Source: Bin94 sp965215535
Lineage (GTDB): Bacteria; Gemmatimonadota; Gemmatimonadetes; Longimicrobiales; Gaopeijiaceae
DNA: 64,000 nucleotides
NCBI GenBank assembly: GCA_965215535.1
Contig: OZ244063.1
Coordinates: 310,001-374,000, forward strand
Direction of reading: 5' to 3'
Positions 1 through 11,305 of the stretch are shown one piece after another. The notes under the pieces were generated by a model. The model searched no databases. It was not told the DNA's origin and worked only from the letters and a program-made list of their open reading frames with translations. A program made the translations under genes and the position numbers. Every line of letters begins with the position of its first letter. Within the stretch, counting starts at the first letter, position 1.

Positions 1-695
1 TGCAGGCGCCGGGACTCGCCGAAGAGCACCCGCTGTTGCGTCAGCCCGCCAGGCCACGCCGGGTCGCCGTCCTCCTGCTGACCGCCAACCGCGGCTTCTG
101 CGGCGCCTTCAACGCCAATCTGATTCGCGAGGCCCGAATGCGGATTGAGGCCCTGGAAGCCGAGGGTACCGAGTCCGAGCTTCACATTGCCGGAAGGAAA
201 GGGCTTGCCTTCTTTCAGTTTCGAGGCCATTCCGTGGCACGCGCAACCACCGGCATCGGCGATCAGCCGACCCCCGAAGACGCCGACGACCTGATCGCGC
301 CCCTCCGCAAGGCCTTCGAGGCGGAGGCGATCGATGCCGTTGAGATGGTCAGCTCCGAATTCCGTTCGGCCATCTCCACGCCGCCCCGGATTCAGCGCAT
401 TCTGCCGATCGCCCCCCGCCCCGGCGCACGCTCCGTCGATGCCTTTATCGTATCGCCGCCCCCCGCCGAGCTGGTGGGCCGCATTCTGCCCCGCTACCTC
501 AACAGTGTCGTCTATCGCGCCCTGGTCGAGAACGCCGCCGGAGAGCAGGGAGCGCGCCGCGCCGCCATGAAGAGCGCGACCGACAACGCCGGAGAGATGA
601 TCGAGACCCTCACCCGGAGCTATAACCGCGCGCGCCAGGCGCAGATTACCCAGGAGATCGCCGAGATCGTGGGTGGCGCCGCCGCACTTGAGTGA
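1..695 (+). CDS. atpG: ATP synthase F1 gamma subunit, 5'-truncated by window edge
   Basis: This is the C-terminal part of the central rotor shaft of F1-ATPase, which couples proton flow through Fo to catalysis in the alpha3beta3 hexamer. The frame is open from base 3 and ends at TGA 693-695. The first residues read ...EEHPLL, then VLLLTANRGFCGAFN, matching the conserved gamma motif around the TsDRGLCGgfN signature, here with AN in place of SD. The C-terminal helix ends ARQAQITQEIAEIVGGAAAL, the usual gamma ending that inserts into the beta subunits. The true start lies outside the window, and a TTG at 36 is internal, not a start. It is followed 83 bp later by atpD in the standard gamma-beta-epsilon order. 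Confidence 0.97.
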   Translation, partial: QAPGLAEEHPLLRQPARPRRVAVLLLTANRGFCGAFNANLIREARMRIEALEAEGTESELHIAGRKGLAFFQFRGHSVARATTGIGDQPTPEDADDLIAPLRKAFEAEAIDAVEMVSSEFRSAISTPPRIQRILPIAPRPGARSVDAFIVSPPPAELVGRILPRYLNSVVYRALVENAAGEQGARRAAMKSATDNAGEMIETLTRSYNRARQAQITQEIAEIVGGAAALE

Positions 696-778
696 TTCAA
701 TCCCCCCGAGATGTTGAAACAATCCATCCAGCTATGAACACATCGCCGCCTGCGGGCGGCCGGAGAGAATGAAGAGAG

Positions 779-2215
<1,437 letters not shown>

Positions 2216-2220
2216 CCGGA

Positions 2221-2625
2221 ATGGCTGCCGCAATCAGGTTGCGTGTCGTCACGCCGGCCGAGGTCGTCTTCGAGGGCGAGGCGCAGTCGGTCGTGGCGAC
2301 GGCCTGGGATGGCCGCATCGGAATCCTCCTTGGCCATGCTCCCCTTCTCACCCTTCTCGGCGACGGCCTCCTGGACGTCGATCCCGGACGCTCGACCGGG
2401 CGCTCCTTCAACCTGGCTGGCGGCGTCATGAAGGTAGAGGCCAACGAGATCATGGTCCTTGCGGACAGCGTCCCTGATCCCGTCCCCCGCGCCTCTCCGC
2501 CCCGCCACTCCCGCCCGGCCCGGCCTCCATGCGCATCGACCTCCACATGCACAGCACCGCCTCCGACGGCACGCACGCACCAGAGGATGTCGTGGAGCGC
2601 GCCCTCGCCGGGGGACTTGACCTGA
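2221..2625 (+). CDS. atpC: ATP synthase F1 epsilon subunit, beta-sandwich domain with an anomalous C-terminal tail
   Basis: Residues 1 to about 83 form the epsilon N-terminal beta-sandwich (RLRVVTPAEVVFEGEAQSV, IGILLGHAPLLTLL, GGVMKVEANEIMVLAD). Homologues in Bacteroidota and Chlorobi often end at this point and lack the C-terminal helical hairpin. Here the frame stays open for another 50 residues of Pro/Arg/Ser/Thr-rich sequence that resembles no epsilon domain, and its last 97 bp overlap the downstream PHP gene. Either the overlap is real and the tail is junk, or a one-base indel near 2460-2475 has removed the true stop: a TGA sits at 2475-2477 in another frame. The identity of the first 83 residues is firm, but the 3' end is not. 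Confidence 0.85.
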   Translation: MAAAIRLRVVTPAEVVFEGEAQSVVATAWDGRIGILLGHAPLLTLLGDGLLDVDPGRSTGRSFNLAGGVMKVEANEIMVLADSVPDPVPRASPPRHSRPARPPCASTSTCTAPPPTARTHQRMSWSAPSPGDLT

Positions 2626-3344
2626 TCGCCCTTACCGACCATGACAACACGCATGGGGTTCAAAGGGCGCAGGAGGCCGCTGCCGGGCGCCTGCAGTTCA
2701 TTGCCGGAGCCGAGCTGAGCGCCCGGTGGCAGGATGAGTCGATTCATGTGCTCGGCTATTTCCTCGATCCCGGAGCCAGCGTCCTGACCGAGCACTACAC
2801 GCTCCTCCGCGAACGCCGTCACCGCCGCATGGCCGCGATCGTGGCCAGGCTTTGGGCGAATGGAATCCGGATCACCATGCACGATGTCGATGCCCAGCGC
2901 AGCAGCCGCCAGACGCCCTACACCCGGCCCCATCTGGCACGCGCTCTGGTCGCCGCCGGATACGCCGAAACCACGGCCGAGGCCTTCGATCGCCATATCG
3001 GAACCGGCCTCCCCGGGCATATCCCCGTCGCTGCGCCTGCACCCGAAGAGGTCATTGCCACGGTGCTCGCCGCCGGGGGCGTACCGGTCTGGGCGCACCC
3101 GCCGCTGGCGCTCCTGGATTCACTGCTGCCCTTCATGGTCGAGGCGGGGCTCCGCGGCCTCGAGGTTTACCGCCCCTGGCCGGCGGATGTGCGCGATCAG
3201 GTTGCCGCGCGGGCTCGCCGCTGGAATCTGTGCGCCACCGGGGGATCCGACTGGCATGGCCGTCGCCGCGACCCTCCCCTCGGGTCGTTCTCCGTCTCCG
3301 CCGAAGAGATCGGAGAGTTTCTGGCGATTGGGGGAATCGGGTAA
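2529..3344 (+). CDS. PHP-domain metal-dependent phosphoesterase
   Basis: The protein is 271 aa and starts directly with the PHP signature: HMH (His6, His8), Asp13, the TDHDN motif (His38, Asp39), Glu62 in GAELS and His73. Two later ligands sit in VWAHPP and GGSDWHG near the C-terminus. This is the trinuclear metal site of PHP phosphoesterases related to TrpH/YciV (RnaseAM), which hydrolyse nucleoside 3',5'-bisphosphates or trim short RNA 5' ends. The exact substrate cannot be read from sequence. ATG 2529 is the only start that keeps the first metal-binding strand. No Shine-Dalgarno sequence is visible and the gene overlaps atpC, so translation is probably coupled to it. Confidence 0.9.
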   Translation: MRIDLHMHSTASDGTHAPEDVVERALAGGLDLIALTDHDNTHGVQRAQEAAAGRLQFIAGAELSARWQDESIHVLGYFLDPGASVLTEHYTLLRERRHRRMAAIVARLWANGIRITMHDVDAQRSSRQTPYTRPHLARALVAAGYAETTAEAFDRHIGTGLPGHIPVAAPAPEEVIATVLAAGGVPVWAHPPLALLDSLLPFMVEAGLRGLEVYRPWPADVRDQVAARARRWNLCATGGSDWHGRRRDPPLGSFSVSAEEIGEFLAIGGIG

Positions 3345-3487
3345 CAGCCCTGCCGGGAATTGGCCGACGTGGAGAGCGGGGGGCCCGAATCTGTGCGTGC
3401 TTCTTCCCGAATGCCCGCGTCATCCTGGAAAAAACCGCCTTCCGCAGCGCGTCGGGGCGCGGGGCGATACCTCCGAAATCGGCCCTG

Positions 3488-3515
3488 TTGACTTCCGCCG
3501 TGGATTGACTATCTT
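3488..3515 (+). promoter_or_regulatory. Candidate sigma70-type promoter of the 23S-5S unit
   Basis: TTGACT (3488-3493) and TATCTT (3510-3515) are separated by 16 bp, upstream of the rRNA leader and after the end of the PHP gene. A second TTGACT at 3505-3510 overlaps the -10 element. The 465-bp stretch 3345-3809 holds no gene; it contains this promoter, the boxA-like element and leader RNA. Confidence 0.5.
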
Positions 3516-3590
3516 GAAAGTCTTTCCGCTGAACTCCATCCGGCGATGCCGATCCTGCCACAGGGCAGATAAGGGGTTGCCGGGCGGAGC

Positions 3591-3605
3591 AGCTTTTTGA
3601 AAATC
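3591..3605 (+). promoter_or_regulatory. boxA-like rRNA antitermination element
   Basis: AGCTTTTTGAAAATC resembles the rrn boxA consensus (TGxTCTTTGAAAACT in Bacillus, GCTCTTTAACA in E. coli), the NusB/NusE binding site that protects rRNA transcription from Rho. It lies about 75 bp after the promoter candidate and about 205 bp before mature 23S, where a boxA is expected. Supported by motif and location only. Confidence 0.5.
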
Positions 3606-3809
3606 AGGGTAGAGGGAAGTATCAGAGCCTTAGGTCGCTCTGCTGCCAGATCCGAAAGACGATTCCCTTCGGGGGGCGTCCGAGGACAGCGGCGGCTGAG
3701 CGTGTGTGTAGGAAAAGGCGACGGTGGACAAGCCCGAACGAACTGCGATCTGTTTCCCGCCAGGCGCCCGCGTGGTGACTTCGGTGGGCAGGTCAGCGAA
3801 GAGAGGGCT

Positions 3810-6767
<2,958 letters not shown>

Positions 6768-6801
6768 AGCAATCCTCCTTCACAGCATTTCCTTCATGCA
6801 C

Positions 6802-6821
6802 AGTACCGGGGTTCCGGTACT
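6802..6821 (+). other. Hairpin in the 23S-5S spacer
   Basis: AGTACCGG and CCGGTACT form a perfect 8-bp stem around a GGTT loop in the 73-bp spacer between 23S and 5S. It is probably a processing or structural element of the rRNA precursor. No T-run follows, so it is not an intrinsic terminator. Confidence 0.45.
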
Positions 6822-6840
6822 TCCCTCTACCTGTCGATAT

Positions 6841-6960
6841 TGGCTGGTGGCCATAGCGCAGGGGTCACACCCGATCCCATCTCGAACTCGGAAGTTAAGT
6901 CCTGTAGCGCGGATGGTACTGCCGGGGCGACCCGGTGGGAGAGTACGTAGCCGCCAGCCT
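6841..6960 (+). rRNA. rrf: 5S ribosomal RNA
   Basis: The sequence contains the 5S landmarks CACACCCGATCCCATCTCGA, ACTCGGAAGTTAAG and GGTACTGCCGG. The ends GGCTGGTGGC and GCCGCCAGCC pair as helix I, allowing one G-U. This fixes a molecule of about 118-120 nt, 73 bp after the 23S 3' end. The ends are uncertain by a couple of bases. It is transcribed with the 23S. Confidence 0.95.
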
Positions 6961-6971
6961 TGTCCTGACAT

Positions 6972-7112
6972 GCGCCCCGTCTTCTTCTGATCGAATGCGG
7001 ATTCGTTGTTGGTTCTCCTCCCGCGAACACCCCCCGTGTTTTGCGGCAACCCGAATTCCGCAGTGAACAATCGACATCCTGTTGATTGCAGATGGAGGAC
7101 GGGGCGTTTTTT
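6972..7112 (+). terminator. Large branched terminator-like structure after 5S
   Basis: CGCCCCGTC (6973-6981) pairs perfectly with GACGGGGCG (7098-7106), which is followed at once by six Ts (7107-7112). Weaker pairs extend the stem inward. Inside it are smaller hairpins: CGAAT/ATTCG near 6993, CCGCGAACAC/GTGTTTTGCGG near 7021 and CAATCGAC/GTTGATTG near 7069. The stem plus T-run is what a rho-independent terminator of the rRNA unit needs, but the roughly 115-nt structured loop is unusual. Confidence 0.55.
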
Positions 7113-7134
7113 GTGGATTGCACAAATACTCGGG

Positions 7135-7152
7135 GCCCGGCGTTGTCCGGGC
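7135..7152 (-). terminator. Hairpin downstream of thiE
   Basis: GCCCGG and CCGGGC form a perfect 6-bp stem with a 6-nt loop, 8 bp beyond the thiE stop on the minus strand. There is no T-run on that strand, so it may only be a transcript-end stabiliser. Confidence 0.3.
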
Positions 7153-7159
7153 GTCTGTG

Positions 7160-7846
7160 TCAGTCCGGGAGCGGACGCGAGGCCGAAGCGGAATGCAGCA
7201 GGGCGCGCACCGCTGCGTGTGGGTCGGGCGCCCTCATCACGGCTCCGATCACCGCACACCCGACCGCGCCGGTTTCCAGGATCGAAGGGACGCGATCTGC
7301 GGTGACGCCTCCGATTCCGATCACGGGAATGGGAACGGAGGCTACGACGGCAGCGAGTCTCTGCAGGCCGATCGGAGCTCCGGCCTCGGGCTTCGACGCA
7401 GTGGCATAGACGGTTCCGCACCCGATATAGTCGGCGCCCTGGCGGACGGCCCGCTGCGCAGTTGCGGGATCGTCGGTCGAATAGCCGATCAGGAAGGGTG
7501 GGGAAGCGATCCGGCGCGCAGCCGCGACCGGGAGGTCGTCGGGGCCCAGGTGAACGCCATCGGCGGCGACCGCAAGAGCGAGATCGATGCGGTCGTTGAC
7601 AAGGAAGAGCGCGCCGCTTCTGGCGGTGAGGGTGCGCAGCGTCTGTGCGAGGGGCAGCACATGCCGGGGCGCAAGGTATTTTTCGCGGAGCTGCAGGGCA
7701 GGGGCGCCGGCGTGGAGTGCGGCGCGGGCAACTTCGACGACATCAGAGGGGTGGGCATGCGCGCGGTCGGCGATGACGATGAGCCGTAACCGCCGGTGAA
7801 GCGATCGCGTCGCACTGGCGGAGGGAGGGTGGAGCGTTCGGGTCAA
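7160..7846 (-). CDS. thiE: Thiamine-phosphate synthase
   Basis: ThiE joins hydroxymethylpyrimidine diphosphate and thiazole phosphate to give thiamine phosphate in the cytosol. The 228-aa protein shows the TIM-barrel family motifs in order: LQLREK, NDRIDLALAVAADGVHLG, IGYSTD, CGTVYATASKP with GAPIGL, and the phosphate-binding IGIGGV. The start is TTG at 7846, 6 bp after the mltG stop, so ruvX-mltG-thiE look like one minus-strand operon. No thiamine-pyrophosphate riboswitch is visible upstream. TenI-type aminases share the fold, but the intact NDR and SKP motifs favour ThiE. Confidence 0.92.
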   Translation of the reverse strand: MTRTLHPPSASATRSLHRRLRLIVIADRAHAHPSDVVEVARAALHAGAPALQLREKYLAPRHVLPLAQTLRTLTARSGALFLVNDRIDLALAVAADGVHLGPDDLPVAAARRIASPPFLIGYSTDDPATAQRAVRQGADYIGCGTVYATASKPEAGAPIGLQRLAAVVASVPIPVIGIGGVTADRVPSILETGAVGCAVIGAVMRAPDPHAAVRALLHSASASRPLPD

Positions 7847-7852
7847 CCGGAC

Positions 7853-8851
7853 TCAGCCCTCGGGCCGGTCGGGCGGAGTGGCTACGGCCCCACGCCGAAC
7901 CCGGTCCCGCACGCGCAGATGTTCGCTGTGGCTGCGGGTGAAGATGTGCCTGCCATTCGACTCTGCGACGAAGTACAGGTAATCGGTGTCGTCGGGTTGG
8001 AGGGCGGCGTCGAGGGCGGCATGGCCGGGGGCGCCGATCGGTCCCGGCGGAAGTCCCGCATGGGAATAGGTGTTATAGGGGTGATCGGCCACTGAATCGA
8101 TCGCCGCGTACAGCAGCCGCGGTCTGTGTCCCCCGAGTGCGAAGAGAACGGTCGGGTCGGCCTGCAGGCGCATTCCGATGCGGAGACGGTTGTGAAAGAC
8201 GCTGGATATGGTGGGCATCTCTTCCAGAGTGCGCGCTTCAGCCTGAATGATTGACGCCAGCGTGACCGCTTCCCGCTCGGAGAGGCCGAGTGCGGCGAGT
8301 CGTTGTCGGCGCTCGGGAGTCCAGAAGCGGCGATAGGCGTCGAGCATGGTGGCCACGACCGTTTCCAGCGAAATCCCCTCGGCAAAGAGGTAGGTGTCCG
8401 GAAAGAGGTACCCTTCCAGATCGGGTCCGGGAACGTCCCACAGTTCGCGAAATGCGGGGTCGGTCAGCCGCTCTGCGACGTGGGCGGAATCCAGACCGGT
8501 GGCCGCGCCGATTGCGGAGGCCATGGTGCGGAGCGTCCACCCCTCGGGAATGGTCATGGGTTGGGTGATGACCCGGCCCGTGGTGAGCGTCTCGAGGATT
8601 TCGCCGATCGGCGCGCCGCGCCTGATTCGGTAGCTGCCCGCCCTGACCGAGTGATCGAGGTCGCGCAGACGGGCATGGATATGTACGAGGCCACGGTTTC
8701 GGATGGCCGCGTGCGCCTCGAGCGAATCGAGCACATCTGCGAAGGTATCACCCTCGGGGATGTGGATGATGGCCTCGCCCGGAGGAAGTGACCGGCAGGA
8801 GCTCTGCAGTGCGAGAAGGCCGACCGGCAGCGCCTGACGAATGCCGCGCAT
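7853..8851 (-). CDS. mltG: Endolytic murein transglycosylase MltG (YceG-like)
   Basis: MltG cleaves nascent glycan strands at the inner membrane and helps terminate peptidoglycan chains. The chosen ATG at 8851 gives 332 aa, close to E. coli MltG (340 aa), and places a hydrophobic segment (ALPVGLLALQ) right after the start as a membrane anchor. A LysM-like region is followed by the YceG domain with EGYLFPDTY. The putative catalytic glutamate is Glu205 in ASIIQAEA. HNRL, MRLQADPTV and YNTY near the C-terminus complete the family pattern. The frame is open 43 codons further upstream, but that would overlap ruvX. The gene lies 31 bp after ruvX, a common pairing. Confidence 0.93.
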   Translation of the reverse strand: MRGIRQALPVGLLALQSSCRSLPPGEAIIHIPEGDTFADVLDSLEAHAAIRNRGLVHIHARLRDLDHSVRAGSYRIRRGAPIGEILETLTTGRVITQPMTIPEGWTLRTMASAIGAATGLDSAHVAERLTDPAFRELWDVPGPDLEGYLFPDTYLFAEGISLETVVATMLDAYRRFWTPERRQRLAALGLSEREAVTLASIIQAEARTLEEMPTISSVFHNRLRIGMRLQADPTVLFALGGHRPRLLYAAIDSVADHPYNTYSHAGLPPGPIGAPGHAALDAALQPDDTDYLYFVAESNGRHIFTRSHSEHLRVRDRVRRGAVATPPDRPEG

Positions 8852-8882
8852 GATTCGCAGGCCCTGGGCAGATTGCGAGCTG

Positions 8883-9347
8883 CTACGGCGCCGACCCCAA
8901 ATCCTGCGTTTCGGAACTCCGGGCACGCGCCGCCGTCTCGTCAAGCCAGTCCTGCAGGAAGATCGCGGCCGCTCCGGCATCGATTCGTCCCTTCTCCTTT
9001 GCGTACTTTCCCGGCAACCCGGCTGCCCGAATGCGCGCCTCGGCCTCTACTGAAGAGCAGTGTTCGTCGGCAAGGTGAACCGGGAGGCCACAGCGTTTTT
9101 CGAGCGCCGCGGCGAAGGCCCGCACCTCTGCCGTCCAGTCGTTTTCGCACCCCCGCTCGTCGAGGGGAAGTCCCACCACGAAGGCTTCGATGTCGTACCG
9201 CTTTGCCAGCGCTCCGATCCGGCCAAGGGGCGGGCGCTTGCCTCTGCGCCGCTCCAGAGTGCCGACGGGGCTGGCCAGGGTTCCAGTGGGATCGCTGCGC
9301 GCGACCCCGATGCGCCGGAGTCCGTAATCAAGCGCCAGGATCCGCAA
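8883..9347 (-). CDS. ruvX: RuvX/YqgF Holliday junction resolvase-like protein (pre-16S rRNA nuclease)
   Basis: This 154-aa RNase H-fold protein belongs to the family that matures the 16S rRNA 5' end and was first proposed as a Holliday junction resolvase. It begins LRILALDYGLRRIGVA with catalytic Asp7. It then has VVGLPLDERG, HLADEHCSSVEAEARI and the final catalytic Asp in GRIDAGAAAIFLQDWL. The start is TTG at 9347, because the frame stays open far upstream but only sequence from here matches the family. Its TAG lies 31 bp before mltG, suggesting co-transcription. The usual E-R motif before the second acidic residue reads DEH here. Confidence 0.92.
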   Translation of the reverse strand: MRILALDYGLRRIGVARSDPTGTLASPVGTLERRRGKRPPLGRIGALAKRYDIEAFVVGLPLDERGCENDWTAEVRAFAAALEKRCGLPVHLADEHCSSVEAEARIRAAGLPGKYAKEKGRIDAGAAAIFLQDWLDETAARARSSETQDLGSAP

Positions 9348-9402
9348 CGGGAACGATCCGGCGTCGGGAGTGCGAGAGAGCGAATGGCGCCGGAAGGGGA
9401 GT

Positions 9403-9882
9403 TCAGCGGGAATCCCGGGATGTTTCGGTCGCCTCTGTCTCTTCGCCGCCCGAAGAAGCGTCCCGGGATTCGGCGTGAAGGAAAATCTGGACGATCCCAT
9501 TTGCGGCTTCGTCGCCATAGAGCGCCTCGGCTGCCTCGCCCTTGAGCACCTCGACCCGCTCGATCCGGTCGGGGTCCAGGCCGGAGATGCCCTCGTCTGC
9601 GTTGTCCATGCGAATCCCGTCCACATAGACGATCGGTTGGGGCGCATTGCGGGTACCCCTGACCTTGAGCGGTCCGCGGATCCTGATGTTGGATGTCGGA
9701 GCCGGAGTCGGGACGGCCTGCGCCTCCTGCAGCGAGGAGTCTGCACCGGATCGGTCGCCTGCATTGAGCAGGGTCGTGACCGCGAGCGTGCCCACGACTC
9801 CGAGCGCTGCCGAACCCGCAATGAGGGCAAGGAGGCTCCAGTGGCGTTCCTCGTGGGAGCGTTGTCGATTCCGATTCATCAT
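9403..9882 (-). CDS. Single-pass membrane protein with an isolated TonB-receptor plug domain
   Basis: The 159-aa protein has a charged N-terminus, one transmembrane segment at about residues 16-38 (LLALIAGSAALGVVGTLAV) and a Ser/Ala/Pro linker. A short plug-like domain follows at about 80-140, containing PIVYVDGIRMD, DPDRIERVEVLKGEAA and LYGDEAANGIVQI. This is the SusC/TonB-receptor plug motif with no barrel. The tail is acidic. A strong AAGGAAA ribosome site lies 7 bp before ATG 9882. Similar plug-only anchored proteins are common in Gemmatimonadota; their role is unknown. It is divergent from icd across about 140 bp, and 55 bp separate it from ruvX. Confidence 0.75.
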   Translation of the reverse strand: MMNRNRQRSHEERHWSLLALIAGSAALGVVGTLAVTTLLNAGDRSGADSSLQEAQAVPTPAPTSNIRIRGPLKVRGTRNAPQPIVYVDGIRMDNADEGISGLDPDRIERVEVLKGEAAEALYGDEAANGIVQIFLHAESRDASSGGEETEATETSRDSR

Positions 9883-10024
9883 CGTGCGTTTCCTTTCTGC
9901 CTGTGCCAGTACGCCGGAGGGATTCCCCGCCGGGGCAATCTGGCGAATGCGGCCCCGGACGGGACAGGGCGAATCTAGTACATTCCCAGTCCCATGCGCC
10001 AGAGCCGTCCCCGCACTTTCCTGT

Positions 10025-11275
10025 ATGGAGAACGCCGCCTTGTCCAGATATCTCTACGCCGAAACACCCCCGGATGGAGAGAGGATCACCCGGATCGACG
10101 ATCTGCTGGTGGTGCCCGATCGGCCGATCGTTCCCTTTATCGAAGGCGACGGAATCGGACCCGACATCTGGGCGGCCACGCGGCATGTGGTCGACGCAGC
10201 CGTCGCTCACGCCTACGGCGCCAGCCGCAGCATTGCCTGGATGGAGGTCCTGGCCGGAGAAAAGGCGCACGCCCGGACCGGCGAGTGGCTTCCCGATGAA
10301 TCGCTGGAGGCGCTGACCGAGTTCCAGGTCGGGATCAAGGGGCCGCTGACCACACCGGTCGGGGGTGGAATTCGTTCGCTGAATGTCACGCTGCGCCAGC
10401 GCCTCGATCTCTATTCGTGCATTCGCCCGGTGCGGTGGATTCCGGGGGTGCCGTCGCCGCTCAGGGAGCCCGGCCGGGTGGATATGGTGATCTTTCGCGA
10501 GAACACCGAGGATGTCTATGCGGGCATCGAGTGGGAATCCGCTTCGGTTGAGGCCGAACGGGTGCGCGACTTTCTGCAGAGCGGAATGGGCGCCTCGATT
10601 CGCGAGGAGAGCGGCATCGGCATCAAGCCGATCAGTCCCTTCGGCACCCGTCGTCATGTGGCCGCGGCCATTCGCTATGCCCTGCGGCACGGCCACGATT
10701 CGGTCACGCTGGTGCACAAGGGCAATATCATGAAGTTCACCGAGGGTGCCTTTCGCGACTGGGGGTACGAGGCGGCGGCGGAGCTCTTTGCCGATCGCAC
10801 GGTTCGCGAAGGGGATCTCGCGGAGGGCGAGGAGGCGGGAGATCGCCTTGTGATCAGGGATCGGATTGCCGATTCGATGTTCCAGCAGGTTCTTCTGCGC
10901 CCCGAGGAGTACTCGATGATCGTCACCCCGAACCTCAATGGCGACTACCTGTCGGATGCCTGTGCGGCGATGGTCGGGGGGTTGGGAATGGCGCCGGGGG
11001 CGAATGTGGGCGATTCGGTGGCTCTCTTCGAGGCCACGCATGGAACGGCGCCCAGGTATGCGGGGCTCGATGTCGTCAACCCCGGGTCGCTGATCCTCTC
11101 GGCGCGCATGATGCTCGTGCATCTTGGCTGGACGGAGGCGGCCGCTGCAATCGACCGCGGCGTGGAGGGAGCCATCGGCGCGCGCATGGTGACCTACGAT
11201 CTGGAGCGACAGATGGAGGGAGCCACGCGGGTGTCCACCTCGCGCTTCGGCGAGACCGTCGCCGCGCACATGTAG
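10025..11275 (+). CDS. icd: Isocitrate dehydrogenase, probably NADP-dependent
   Basis: Icd oxidatively decarboxylates isocitrate to 2-oxoglutarate in the TCA cycle. ATG 10025 gives 416 aa, exactly the E. coli length. Substrate residues are in GIRSLNVTLRQRLDLY (Ser118 corresponds to the E. coli phosphorylation-site Ser113), followed by FRENTEDVYAGIEW. The coenzyme region ATHGTAPRYAG keeps the Tyr used for NADP 2'-phosphate recognition, with Arg in place of the E. coli Lys, and the C-terminal TYDLERQMEGA keeps the Tyr and Arg. This supports NADP specificity. No clear Shine-Dalgarno is seen. It is 30 bp ahead of pepA. Confidence 0.97.
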   Translation: MENAALSRYLYAETPPDGERITRIDDLLVVPDRPIVPFIEGDGIGPDIWAATRHVVDAAVAHAYGASRSIAWMEVLAGEKAHARTGEWLPDESLEALTEFQVGIKGPLTTPVGGGIRSLNVTLRQRLDLYSCIRPVRWIPGVPSPLREPGRVDMVIFRENTEDVYAGIEWESASVEAERVRDFLQSGMGASIREESGIGIKPISPFGTRRHVAAAIRYALRHGHDSVTLVHKGNIMKFTEGAFRDWGYEAAAELFADRTVREGDLAEGEEAGDRLVIRDRIADSMFQQVLLRPEEYSMIVTPNLNGDYLSDACAAMVGGLGMAPGANVGDSVALFEATHGTAPRYAGLDVVNPGSLILSARMMLVHLGWTEAAAAIDRGVEGAIGARMVTYDLERQMEGATRVSTSRFGETVAAHM

Positions 11276-11305
11276 AGTCCCCCGAACCGAGGAGAGAGCG
11301 AGAGA

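Noticed and set aside
3345..3809. A possible 16S 3' end or spacer tRNA before 23S
   Set aside because: No anti-Shine-Dalgarno tail (CACCTCCTT) and no tRNA T-loop pattern is present.
7847..9347. A search for a thiamine-pyrophosphate riboswitch upstream of thiE
   Set aside because: thiE follows mltG by 6 bp and no THI-box motif was seen in the leader of ruvX or mltG.
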